Positions 1 through 5,971 of a DNA stretch of 20,097 bases are shown piece after piece. The DNA comes from an uncultured Eubacteriales bacterium (GTDB lineage Bacteria; Bacillota; Clostridia; Oscillospirales; Acutalibacteraceae). The notes under the pieces are model-generated. The model did not search any database and was not told where the DNA came from. It worked only from the letters and a program-made list of their open reading frames with translations. The translations under genes were made by a program, and so were the position numbers. Position 1 is the first letter of the stretch. Every line of letters begins with the position of its first letter. The stretch is from assembly GCA_934465125.1 (NCBI GenBank), contig CAKSKO010000001.1, positions 1-20,097 on the forward strand, in the 5' to 3' direction.

Positions 1-845
1 CATACATATGCGCCGGCGCCAAGACGCATATCCAAATCAAAGATAAAATCAGTCCCGAAAATATGTTCACCCAGTAAGCCGTATTCACGCGCCTGCGAAA
101 TTGCAATCTCCAAACGTTTAACAGCAATCGGATACTCAGCGCGCACATAGATATATCCCTTAGAAGCGCCAATCGCATACCCGGCAATCGCCATTGCTTC
201 AATCAGCGCATGCGGATCTCCTTCCAATATAGAACGATCCATAAATGCGCCTGGGTCTCCTTCATCGGCATTACAGCATACGTATTTCTGGTCCGCGTGG
301 TTTCTAGCAGCTAGGCTCCATTTGATTCCTGTTGGGAACCCTCCGCCGCCTCTTCCGCGAAGTCCAGATTCCTTGATCTCCTCGATTACCTGCTCCGGCG
401 TCATCTCGGTTAGCGCTTTTCCGAGTGCTGCGTAGCCGTCCATCGCGATATATTCGTCAATAATCTCTGGGTTGATCACACCGCAGTTTTTCAGTGCGAT
501 TCGCTTCTGTTTCTCATAAAACGGCGTGTGGTTCAATGATTTGATTGTATCTTCGTCGATCGTCTCTTGATATAAAAGGCGTGTAACAATTCTTCCCTTG
601 AGCAGATGCTCCTCTACGATCTCTGGAATATCTTCTACTTGTACTCTGCTGTAAAAGCTTCCTTCTGGATAAACAATCATAATTGGTCCCAACGCACAAA
701 GCCCAAAGCAGCCTGTTCTAACAACGTTAACCTCTTTTTCAAGGCCTTTATTTTTAATTTCTTCTTTTAAGGATTCTATGATTTTTTCGCTGTTCGAAGA
801 GGTACACCCGGTACCGCCGCAAACAAGCACATGGGAACGATACAT
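1..845 (-). CDS. hndC: NuoF-like NADH-binding flavoprotein subunit of a multimeric [FeFe]-hydrogenase (partial, C-terminus off window)
   Basis: This is the flavoprotein subunit (HydB/HndC type) that oxidises or reduces NAD(P)H at FMN and passes electrons to the hydrogenase partners in the cytoplasm. The ORF stays open to base 1, so 281 codons are visible and the remainder of the NuoF domain is missing. Residues 1-80 form a thioredoxin-like [2Fe-2S] domain with C9, C14, C46 and C50. The NuoF core then shows the FMN glycine loop GLRGRGGGGFPTGIKW at about 161-176 and the nucleotide motif CNADEGDPGAF at about 191-201. The ATG start at 845 has GGAGG just upstream and follows the small ferredoxin gene by 13 bases. 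The catalytic hydrogenase gene is expected next, beyond the window. The family is clear; whether the complex bifurcates electrons with ferredoxin is inferred from gene order. Confidence 0.93.
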   Translation of the reverse strand, partial: MYRSHVLVCGGTGCTSSNSEKIIESLKEEIKNKGLEKEVNVVRTGCFGLCALGPIMIVYPEGSFYSRVQVEDIPEIVEEHLLKGRIVTRLLYQETIDEDTIKSLNHTPFYEKQKRIALKNCGVINPEIIDEYIAMDGYAALGKALTEMTPEQVIEEIKESGLRGRGGGGFPTGIKWSLAARNHADQKYVCCNADEGDPGAFMDRSILEGDPHALIEAMAIAGYAIGASKGYIYVRAEYPIAVKRLEIAISQAREYGLLGEHIFGTDFIFDLDMRLGAGAYV

Positions 846-858
846 TCTGTTACCTCCT

Positions 859-1227
859 TTATGAATTTGCACCGATTGTGTATTCGGTCACTACATTATG
901 ATTTACAATATGGTCATTGACAACCTTAACCGCTCTATCTGGATTCATTTTGACATAGGTAACCTTCTCTTCTCCCGGAACAACGATTTCAACAACCGGC
1001 TCGTATTGACAAATGCCGATGCATCCTGTTTGTGTTACTGTTACATTATTCAGACCGCGCTTTGCGATCTCCTCTACAAATGCATTTAAAACTGGCCGTG
1101 CGCCCGCTGCGATTCCGCAGGTAGCCATGCCGACCAACACCCTAATAGCATCGTCCTTCTCTTCTCTGATATTAAGCTGCCCTCTTGCCTTATCCCGAAT
1201 TGCCTTGAGTTCTTCTAATGATTTCAT
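859..1227 (-). CDS. hndB: Thioredoxin-like [2Fe-2S] ferredoxin, HndB-type hydrogenase subunit
   Basis: This 122-residue protein belongs to the thioredoxin-like [2Fe-2S] ferredoxins that accompany NADH-linked [FeFe]-hydrogenases. It probably carries electrons within the complex. The visible signature is ATCGIAAGARP near residue 55 and TGCIGICQYEP near residue 88. That gives three cysteines in the cluster region, which I recall as normal for HndB proteins and fewer than the four of NuoE. I place the start at the ATG at 1227 rather than at 1287: it overlaps the stop of the preceding ATPase gene as ATGA, and GGAGGTG lies upstream inside that gene's last codons. From this start the protein begins MKSLEELKAIRDKARGQLN, as homologs do. 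Translational coupling to the ATPase gene is therefore likely. Confidence 0.9.
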   Translation of the reverse strand: MKSLEELKAIRDKARGQLNIREEKDDAIRVLVGMATCGIAAGARPVLNAFVEEIAKRGLNNVTVTQTGCIGICQYEPVVEIVVPGEEKVTYVKMNPDRAVKVVNDHIVNHNVVTEYTIGANS

Positions 1228-1784
1228 TCTAAGTTCGCACCTCCAAAAATAATCTGTGTCTGCTCTTTCAAAAATTCGTCTATCCACTGCATGACGTCAT
1301 TACTCGCCAAGGAAACCTCGTTCCCTAAAACTTCTCGTAACTGCCGTGTTTCTAACGTAAAGGAGCGACTGTCTTTCTTTCTTCTATATAGGAAATCACG
1401 GTCTGGGTTACATCGTATCAAAAGACTGATTGTTGCATTGATGTCTCCAAGCGGGATCAAATCAACGCTTGATAATAAAAACCGCGTCGAGATCTTTGTC
1501 CCTAGCCCTGGCTCCGATGTAATCGAAAAAGTCCCTCCGGTCATCTCGGCCGCCATCTTAAAAAGCGGAATCCCCAAACCAACTTTTCGTGTTTTTCTCG
1601 TTGTATAAAATGGATCGATCACTTGCTTTACTTGTTCTTCTGTCATCCCTTTTCCATCATCGGTAATCGTGATGGAAAGAACTCCTTGACCCGAATCTTC
1701 TTCGATCTCAATTTCAACAAGCGATGCCCCCGCAGAGATGGAATTTTCTGCAATATCCAAAACATGAAGCGACAATTCCCGCAT
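1224..1784 (-). CDS. Histidine-kinase-like (GHKL) ATPase embedded in the hydrogenase operon
   Basis: This 186-residue protein has a GHKL ATP-binding fold. The N-box is DIAENSISAGA (10-20), the G1 box DDGKGM (42-47), the phosphate-contact region PFYTTR (58-63), the G2 box GLGIPL (69-74) and the last glycine motif GLGT (93-96). There is no phospho-accepting histidine domain and no sensor or receiver domain. Residues 108-186 form an extra C-terminal region that I remember as conserved among ATPases at this operon position, with no known function. The gene lies between the NuoE-like gene (2 bases upstream) and the HndB-like gene (4-base overlap), so it is made together with hydrogenase subunits. 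A regulatory or assembly role is inferred from context. It could act as an anti-sigma-like or stand-alone protein kinase. Confidence 0.85.
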   Translation of the reverse strand: MRELSLHVLDIAENSISAGASLVEIEIEEDSGQGVLSITITDDGKGMTEEQVKQVIDPFYTTRKTRKVGLGIPLFKMAAEMTGGTFSITSEPGLGTKISTRFLLSSVDLIPLGDINATISLLIRCNPDRDFLYRRKKDSRSFTLETRQLREVLGNEVSLASNDVMQWIDEFLKEQTQIIFGGANLE

Positions 1785-1786
1785 AA

Positions 1787-2284
1787 TTAATCCTGATATT
1801 TTGCTAAGATTCCATCGATTTCGTCCGGCGTCAAGCGGCCATACACATCGTCGTTAATCGTAAGGACAGGAGCCAGTCCACATGCACCAATGCAGCGACA
1901 AGCGGTAAGCGAAAATTTTCCGTCTTTTGTGCATTCTTCCGGCTGAATCCCTAATTTTTCTGTAATCTTATCAACGAGCGCTGCAGCTCCTTTTACATAG
2001 CACGCAGTCCCCAAACAAACTGAAATATTGTATTTTCCCTTCGGCATCAATGAAAACTGTGAGTAAAATGTCGCTACTCCAAAGATCTCTTCAAGCGGTA
2101 CCTCGAGTTTCTCTGCAATGATTGTTTGTATCTCAATTGGCAGATACCCATAAACGTCCTGCGCCTCCTGAAGGATCGGCATAATCGCACCAGGATCGTC
2201 TTTGTGCTTTTCGATGATGCTTAATAGTTGTTCTTCCTGCTCTTTCGTTCCTTGGAACGGAATGTCGCTGATTCGCTTTTGCAT
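1787..2284 (-). CDS. hndA: NuoE-like [2Fe-2S] subunit of NADH-dependent [FeFe]-hydrogenase
   Basis: This 165-residue protein is the 24-kDa (NuoE/HydC/HndA) subunit, which relays electrons between FMN and the hydrogenase iron-sulfur chain. The thioredoxin-fold [2Fe-2S] site is complete: C90 and C95 in CLGTACYVKGA, then C131 and C135 in CRCIGACGLAP. The N-terminal helical part (about 14-80) with YGYLP and GVATFYSQF is typical. Length matches the family. The ATG at 2284 follows GGAGGAG at 8 bases. It is the first gene after a 195-base gap holding a strong hairpin and candidate promoters, so it probably heads its own transcription unit with the ATPase, hndB and hndC. The symbols hydC and nuoE are also used for this type. 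Confidence 0.93.
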   Translation of the reverse strand: MQKRISDIPFQGTKEQEEQLLSIIEKHKDDPGAIMPILQEAQDVYGYLPIEIQTIIAEKLEVPLEEIFGVATFYSQFSLMPKGKYNISVCLGTACYVKGAAALVDKITEKLGIQPEECTKDGKFSLTACRCIGACGLAPVLTINDDVYGRLTPDEIDGILAKYQD

Positions 2285-2306
2285 TTTGACTCCTCCTTAC
2301 AAGTAT

Positions 2307-2337
2307 ATTGCGAAAACGGGGCTGCCGTTTTCGCAAT
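2307..2337 (-). promoter_or_regulatory. 13-bp perfect hairpin in the leader of the NuoE-like gene
   Basis: Arms ATTGCGAAAACGG and CCGTTTTCGCAAT (13 bp, perfect) enclose a 5-base loop. The foot of the hairpin is about 10 bases from the GGAGG ribosome site of the NuoE-like gene. Neither strand has a T-run after it, so it is not a normal intrinsic terminator. It may be a 5' mRNA stabiliser, an RNase processing site within a longer hyd transcript, or a protein operator just downstream of a promoter. Confidence 0.75.
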
Positions 2338-2350
2338 CACAATCCTTAAA

Positions 2351-2379
2351 ATTATAACTGATTTTGATGATAAAATCTA
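2351..2379 (-). promoter_or_regulatory. Candidate sigma-A promoter close to the NuoE-like gene
   Basis: The minus strand carries a perfect TATAAT -10 (2356-2351) with a weak TAGATT -35 (2379-2374) at 17-base spacing. Transcription would start near 2344, which puts the hairpin at 2307-2337 at the extreme 5' end of the mRNA. This is motif evidence only, in an AT-rich gap. Confidence 0.4.
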
Positions 2380-2425
2380 TAAATTTCTCTTTTTTTACAA
2401 GAGAAAAATAAACAAACTTTTTTTA

Positions 2426-2454
2426 ATTATATTAGTGTTATATACCAATCTTAA
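2426..2454 (-). promoter_or_regulatory. Alternative candidate sigma-A promoter for the hydrogenase subunit genes
   Basis: On the minus strand TTAAGA (2454-2449) and TATAAT (2431-2426) are separated by 17 bases, 4/6 and 6/6 matches to consensus. A transcript from here would have a leader of roughly 135 bases that includes the hairpin. It competes with the candidate at 2351-2379; sequence alone does not choose between them. Confidence 0.4.
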
Positions 2455-2479
2455 ATATCCACTTTTTAAAAAATATCCC

Positions 2480-3211
2480 TCACGCAGTCTCTTCGATCTC
2501 GTTTCCGTTAATCTTAGCCAAAAGGGCTTCTATACTGATTTCATCTAAGAAAATTGACTTTTCTTTTTCACCAATCTGCCCTAAAGTGTGAGCGTCGGAA
2601 TTAAAAAGAATGCTCATCTTCGAAAGCTTCTTATGTTCCTTAAGAAGCTTTTCTACGTTTTGCTTCCTAAAAACCTCAACTGTTTTAAACTCCGCTTCCG
2701 GTGGGATCTCTCCAAGCGACGATAACACACTATATGATCCTTTGTCGATATGAGCTGGAAAAGCAGCTCCTGCATACTCTTTTACAAGATGCGTTACTTC
2801 CCCTATACTGATATTGATCGCATTGACCAATAAAAATTCCTCCCTGCCAATCTCGCGATCCAACTCGTCCATAATAATTTGATCCCCGAAAATCTCTGGC
2901 CTGTTTCTGACTCTAATCCGTTTTTGGGAAAGCGCCGCTTCAAATGTTTCCGCTTTTTCTATTGTTGGAAACAAACAAACAACGTGTACCTCTTCTATTG
3001 TGCAAAGCTCCATCCCGGGAATCACAAGCACGCCCACTTTCTTACCGATTTCTACCGCAGCTTTGCAATTTTTTGTACTGTTGTGGTCTGTTAAAGCGAT
3101 CATGGTAAGATTCGCAAGCTTTGCCATGTTGACAATATTATTGGGGGTCATATCATTGTCAGCACACGGCGAAAGACAAGAATGAATATGTAAATCATAA
3201 TATGCTCTCAT
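2480..3211 (-). CDS. PHP-domain metal-dependent phosphoesterase
   Basis: This 243-residue protein is a PHP-family hydrolase, probably a phosphoesterase acting on nucleotides or related phosphates. The metal ligands are visible in order: H8-x-H10 in DLHIHSCLSPC, D42-H43 in TDHN, E68 in GMELC, H76 in EVHVV, H154 in PAHIDKG, and D206-x-H208 in NSDAHTLGQIGE. The fold is complete and no DNA polymerase domains are attached. The ATG overlaps the stop of the upstream DRTGG gene by ATGA, so the two are translationally coupled. It is the last gene of the upstream module, before a 195-base gap. PHP genes sit next to hydrogenase clusters in other Clostridia; the substrate is unknown and I do not infer one. 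Confidence 0.88.
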   Translation of the reverse strand: MRAYYDLHIHSCLSPCADNDMTPNNIVNMAKLANLTMIALTDHNSTKNCKAAVEIGKKVGVLVIPGMELCTIEEVHVVCLFPTIEKAETFEAALSQKRIRVRNRPEIFGDQIIMDELDREIGREEFLLVNAINISIGEVTHLVKEYAGAAFPAHIDKGSYSVLSSLGEIPPEAEFKTVEVFRKQNVEKLLKEHKKLSKMSILFNSDAHTLGQIGEKEKSIFLDEISIEALLAKINGNEIEETA

Positions 3212-3546
3212 CGTTTTAATAATGCAGCAATCTTCATCGTCAAATTAAAGCTGTTCTCTTCTGCCGAACAGACCACCACTCCCTGCTGATCCGCTTTAAG
3301 CTTTGCATCCTCATCGAGTGACGCCCCTTCTGTTAAAATGATACAGGAAATTCCCGCAAGCGTTGAAACAGCTACCGCATTTATATTCCCCATCACAGTT
3401 AGCCATACATCCCCTTCCGACGCTCTTCCCATCACCCAGCTGAGTAAATCTCCGATATAGCAGCCTGTAACTTCCTTTGAGAGTCCTTTCTTCCCAGCCA
3501 ACAAAGTAATGGGTAATTTTTCTAATAAATCCTGTACCAAAAGCAT
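3208..3546 (-). CDS. DRTGG-domain protein (second copy)
   Basis: This 112-residue protein resembles the DRTGG domain, a small regulatory domain also found next to CBS domains, in phosphotransacetylase-like proteins and at the N-terminus of HPr kinase. Supporting segments are the hydrophobic core VWLTVMGNINAVAVSTLAG (about 47-65) followed by SCIILTEGASLDEDAKLKA (about 67-85) and a VVVCSAEENSF strand. There are no catalytic motifs, membrane spans or signal peptide, so a binding or allosteric role is likely. The ATG directly follows the TAA of the hydrogenase-like gene, and the end overlaps the PHP gene by 4 bases. It is paralogous in type to the gene at 5314-5661. The ligand is unknown. Confidence 0.75.
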   Translation of the reverse strand: MLLVQDLLEKLPITLLAGKKGLSKEVTGCYIGDLLSWVMGRASEGDVWLTVMGNINAVAVSTLAGISCIILTEGASLDEDAKLKADQQGVVVCSAEENSFNLTMKIAALLKR

Positions 3547-4854
3547 TTAATTTTCCCCCTTATCACTCTTTTTCGGAATCGATTCACCGATACAAGATAA
3601 GGTATCGGCAACATTTTTGACCTTTTCGCGCAGCACAAAAATGCAGTCGTTTTCCTGCGCGGCTCCTTTAACGATATCCTCCGCGAGCGCTCTGCAAGAC
3701 GGCGCTCCGCAAGAGCCACAGTCAAGACCCGGAAGTCTTTTTGTAATGGAATCGATCTCTGCCATCATCTGCATTGCTTTCTCAAGATCGCTGGAAAGAT
3801 TCAAAACAGGCGAAAATTCAAGCCTTTGCGTCCACCTCATTTTTTGAGGAATCTTACCACCCAAATGATTCCTGGAAACCGGAAGATATTTTCGAAGCCG
3901 TTGAATCCGCGCTTTCGCCACATATCCGTTTTCGATATTGAGCACTCCGCCGACACAACCGCCGGAACAAGCGTTCAATTCAATAAAATCGAGTTCTTGG
4001 ATCCTCTCATCTTCGAGTTCTTCTAATACCCGGATTACATTCTCAATTCCATCCGCCGCAAGATATTTTTCATGTAAAAGTGCAGCGGATTCTCCCCCCG
4101 TTGCAGCCCAGGAAACGCCAATGATACCCGACTGCGAGATCGGCTCTACAAACCAGAGTTTATCCATCTGTGAAGTAAGCTTCGGGAAAATCTCGCTCAC
4201 TGCGATTGCTCCGTCGACATAAGATTTCTCTATCCCGATCGGCGCCTTAATATCAGTTACTTTCGCGGGACAAGGAGTAATAAAAAAGACCCCAATTTGA
4301 TCTTTTGGAAGCCCCGTCTGATCAGATGCCTCCCTTTTTGCCATCATGGCTGTTACTTCCATTGGAGAATTAAGCGGCAAAACATGATCACATAAATCTG
4401 GAAACCGTACTCTGATTAATCGCACAACTGCAGGACACGCTGAACTAATCAACGGTTTCTTAACCTGGCCAGAAGCCATTAATTTTCTTGTTGCGTCCGA
4501 TACAATTTCCGCGCCGCGTGATACCTCAAAAACACTGTCAAATCCTATTTTTTTTAATCCTGTCAATACGAAATCAATATCGTCTAAATTATTAAATTGC
4601 CCAAACAGTGCTGGAGCCGGAATCGCAATCTTATATTGAAACTGTTCAATCACAGAAAGTGGATCAGATTTGGCTTTTTTCGCATGATGCGGACACACAC
4701 GGATGCATTCCCCGCAGTCGATACATCGCTCTGATAAGATCTGCGCCTTCCCGTCGCGAACTCGAATCGCTTCTGTCGGACACCTCTTAATGCAGTTTGT
4801 GCATCCCATACATTTGTCCTGATCCAGAGTTACAGAGTGAAAAAATCTATCCAA
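3547..4854 (-). CDS. Putative sensory [FeFe]-hydrogenase-like protein with N-terminal ferredoxin and C-terminal [4Fe-4S] domains
   Basis: This 435-residue protein starts with a 2x[4Fe-4S] ferredoxin domain (CMGCTNCIKRCP at 15-26, CIDCGECIRVCP at 44-55). The [FeFe]-hydrogenase H-domain follows at about 75-325, and a Fe-S domain like that of RnfB ends it (C379, C382, C387, C404). The four ligands of the H-cluster cubane are present: C140 (SSACP), C195 (TPCPAK), C296 and C300 (NACSGGC). The usual TSCCP motif reads SSACP, so the proton-transfer cysteine is A139, and other active-site residues differ. That pattern fits the putative sensory groups rather than fast catalytic enzymes. I see no PAS domain. 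The start is TTG at 4854, 8 bases after GAGG; the gene abuts the second DRTGG gene. A role in sensing H2 or redox state is inferred. Confidence 0.85.
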   Translation of the reverse strand: MDRFFHSVTLDQDKCMGCTNCIKRCPTEAIRVRDGKAQILSERCIDCGECIRVCPHHAKKAKSDPLSVIEQFQYKIAIPAPALFGQFNNLDDIDFVLTGLKKIGFDSVFEVSRGAEIVSDATRKLMASGQVKKPLISSACPAVVRLIRVRFPDLCDHVLPLNSPMEVTAMMAKREASDQTGLPKDQIGVFFITPCPAKVTDIKAPIGIEKSYVDGAIAVSEIFPKLTSQMDKLWFVEPISQSGIIGVSWAATGGESAALLHEKYLAADGIENVIRVLEELEDERIQELDFIELNACSGGCVGGVLNIENGYVAKARIQRLRKYLPVSRNHLGGKIPQKMRWTQRLEFSPVLNLSSDLEKAMQMMAEIDSITKRLPGLDCGSCGAPSCRALAEDIVKGAAQENDCIFVLREKVKNVADTLSCIGESIPKKSDKGEN

Positions 4855-4875
4855 ATTTTTTACCTCTTTTCCCTA

Positions 4876-5313
4876 TCAGTTATTTTTAGGGGCTTTGACA
4901 TGCACCGACATAAATACCAAAGTGCCTTTCGAAAGTTCCGTATCGATCTTCATCTCATCTGTATATTTCTTGATGTTTGGCAATCCCATCCCAGCGCCGA
5001 ACCCCAGCGATCTAATATTATCCGGGGCAGTGGAATATCCTGCCTGCATCGCTTTTTCAACATCAGCAATCCCAGGGCCCTTATCCTTTAGCAGAATGTC
5101 AACCTTCTCTGGAGATATTTCTACATCCGCAATTCCGCCTCCAGCATGGATTACCATATTGATCTCGCCTTCGTACATCGAGATCGCTACCCGACGGATT
5201 GCGTCGATATCATATCCTATCTGCTTTAGCTTGCGCTTGACATCGCTTGAGGCTTCTCCTGCCCTTGTAAAATCATCTCCGGGAACATCATAATGCAATG
5301 TAATCGTACTCAT
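4876..5313 (-). CDS. RsbT/SpoIIAB-like GHKL ATPase (anti-sigma-factor type)
   Basis: This 145-residue protein is a single GHKL ATPase domain of the serine-kinase/anti-sigma family. The N-box reads YEGEINMVIHAGGG (47-60), with E48, E50 and N52 in the expected places. The G1 box is KDKGPGI (76-82) and the glycine-rich lid GFGAGMGLPNIKK lies at 104-116. This architecture binds ATP and phosphorylates, or partner-switches with, a STAS protein or binds a sigma factor. No STAS, PP2C or sigma gene is visible here, so its partner is either elsewhere or one of the neighbours. The ATG directly follows the TAA of the first DRTGG gene and the hydrogenase-like gene begins 21 bases later. A signalling role linked to the sensory hydrogenase is inferred. 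Confidence 0.87.
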   Translation of the reverse strand: MSTITLHYDVPGDDFTRAGEASSDVKRKLKQIGYDIDAIRRVAISMYEGEINMVIHAGGGIADVEISPEKVDILLKDKGPGIADVEKAMQAGYSTAPDNIRSLGFGAGMGLPNIKKYTDEMKIDTELSKGTLVFMSVHVKAPKNN

Positions 5314-5661
5314 TTAACACTCACAGCCTCCCCGAAGACCATTTTCATACAGCAGTCCACAGGCAGTGAACATTCTATAATGTGTCTTTAACAGTGTGAT
5401 CTCCCTGTGCTTCGCAAGATCAATTACCGTCTGATCTGGTTCTTTCCCTCTAACAAAAACAATACACCGCATGTCCATCATTTCAGCAGTTCTAACAACC
5501 TGGGGATTGATCAGTCCCGTCACCAAAACAGACTGATCTTTAACATATGCCAAAACGTCGCTCATCATGTCGCTCCCGCATGCTGTTTTTACTTCTGCAT
5601 TTAAATCCGCTGCAGTAATCACCTCTGCGTCAAGAATATCTATAATATCTTTAATCACCAT
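5314..5661 (-). CDS. DRTGG-domain protein, first gene of the hydrogenase-associated module
   Basis: This 115-residue protein matches the DRTGG family: SVLVTGLINPQVVRTAEMM (about 45-63), then MRCIVFVRGKEPDQTVIDLA and a final THYRMFTACGLLYENGL segment. I place the start at the ATG at 5661, 7 bases after GGAGGGG, not at the ATG at 5685, which lies upstream of the ribosome site. The C-terminus ends in GGCEC, which with the preceding TACG gives three cysteines close together. A metal or Fe-S site is possible but not shown. The gene follows a good promoter and its TAA abuts the start of the GHKL ATPase gene. No enzymatic motif is visible, and its ligand is unknown. Confidence 0.77.
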   Translation of the reverse strand: MVIKDIIDILDAEVITAADLNAEVKTACGSDMMSDVLAYVKDQSVLVTGLINPQVVRTAEMMDMRCIVFVRGKEPDQTVIDLAKHREITLLKTHYRMFTACGLLYENGLRGGCEC

Positions 5662-5709
5662 ATTCTGACCCCTCCAAAGCTCCATATTTTGTTCCTAAGT
5701 TATTTATTT

Positions 5710-5737
5710 ATTATAACATATTGTCCATAGATCGCAA
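5710..5737 (-). promoter_or_regulatory. Sigma-A promoter for the hydrogenase-associated module
   Basis: On the minus strand TTGCGA (5737-5732) and a perfect TATAAT (5715-5710) are 16 bases apart. Transcription would start near 5703, about 40 bases before the ATG at 5661. A loose inverted repeat (GTTAT, 9 bases, ATAAC) overlaps the -10 and start point and could be an operator. Confidence 0.65.
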
Positions 5738-5890
5738 CTCTTCATCATATTTTCTTTATAAAATTTAAAAAACTTAAAAATCATAATAAAATCGGACAAT
5801 TTTAATTCTATTCTCCTAGAATAAGCAAACCTCTTTTCTTCATATAATTCCACATCTCGTTTTTTCTGTTCTCTTCTTCTATAATAATAT
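5738..5890. other. AT-rich divergent spacer without recognisable gene
   Basis: This is the central part of the divergent region between the hydrogenase module and serC. It is very AT-rich, with a pyrimidine-rich stretch at about 5825-5885. I see no ORF with a ribosome site and no hairpin with a T-tail. The only structured element is the short inverted repeat ATTCTA-6-TAGAAT at 5805-5822. Confidence 0.6.
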
Positions 5891-5919
5891 TTGACTCCAT
5901 ATCAAGAATGAACTATAAT
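5891..5919 (+). promoter_or_regulatory. Near-consensus sigma-A promoter of serC-serA
   Basis: TTGACT (5891-5896), 17 bases, TATAAT (5914-5919). The predicted start point is near 5926, giving a leader of about 46 bases with GGAGG 8 bases before the serC ATG. This rules out an ATG at 5918 as the serC start because it overlaps the -10 box. Confidence 0.85.
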
Positions 5920-5971
5920 GAAACAAGATTGTGAATCTTATAACAAAAAATCAAAATCGGAGGTCTGTTTT

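Noticed and set aside
2307..2337. Hairpin before the NuoE-like gene as a terminator of the PHP gene or as a Rex operator
   Set aside because: No T-run follows on either strand, so it is not an intrinsic terminator. The arms (TTGCGAAAACGG) do not fit the Rex consensus of TTGTTAA-4-TTAACAA.
2228..2548. Plus-strand ORF of 106 codons across the hydC-PHP gap
   Set aside because: It runs antisense through the starts and ends of two well-supported genes and crosses the AT-rich gap. It has no ribosome site and a composition unlike a real protein.
5703..5725. Rex-like site at the promoter of the hydrogenase-associated module
   Set aside because: Only a GTTAT-9-ATAAC repeat is present. Half-site sequence and spacing differ from the Rex consensus, and the region is AT-rich.
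5918..5971. Upstream in-frame ATG extending serC by 18 residues
   Set aside because: The ATG lies in the -10 box of a near-consensus promoter and has no ribosome site. The extension is not family-like, while the ATG at 5972 has GGAGG.
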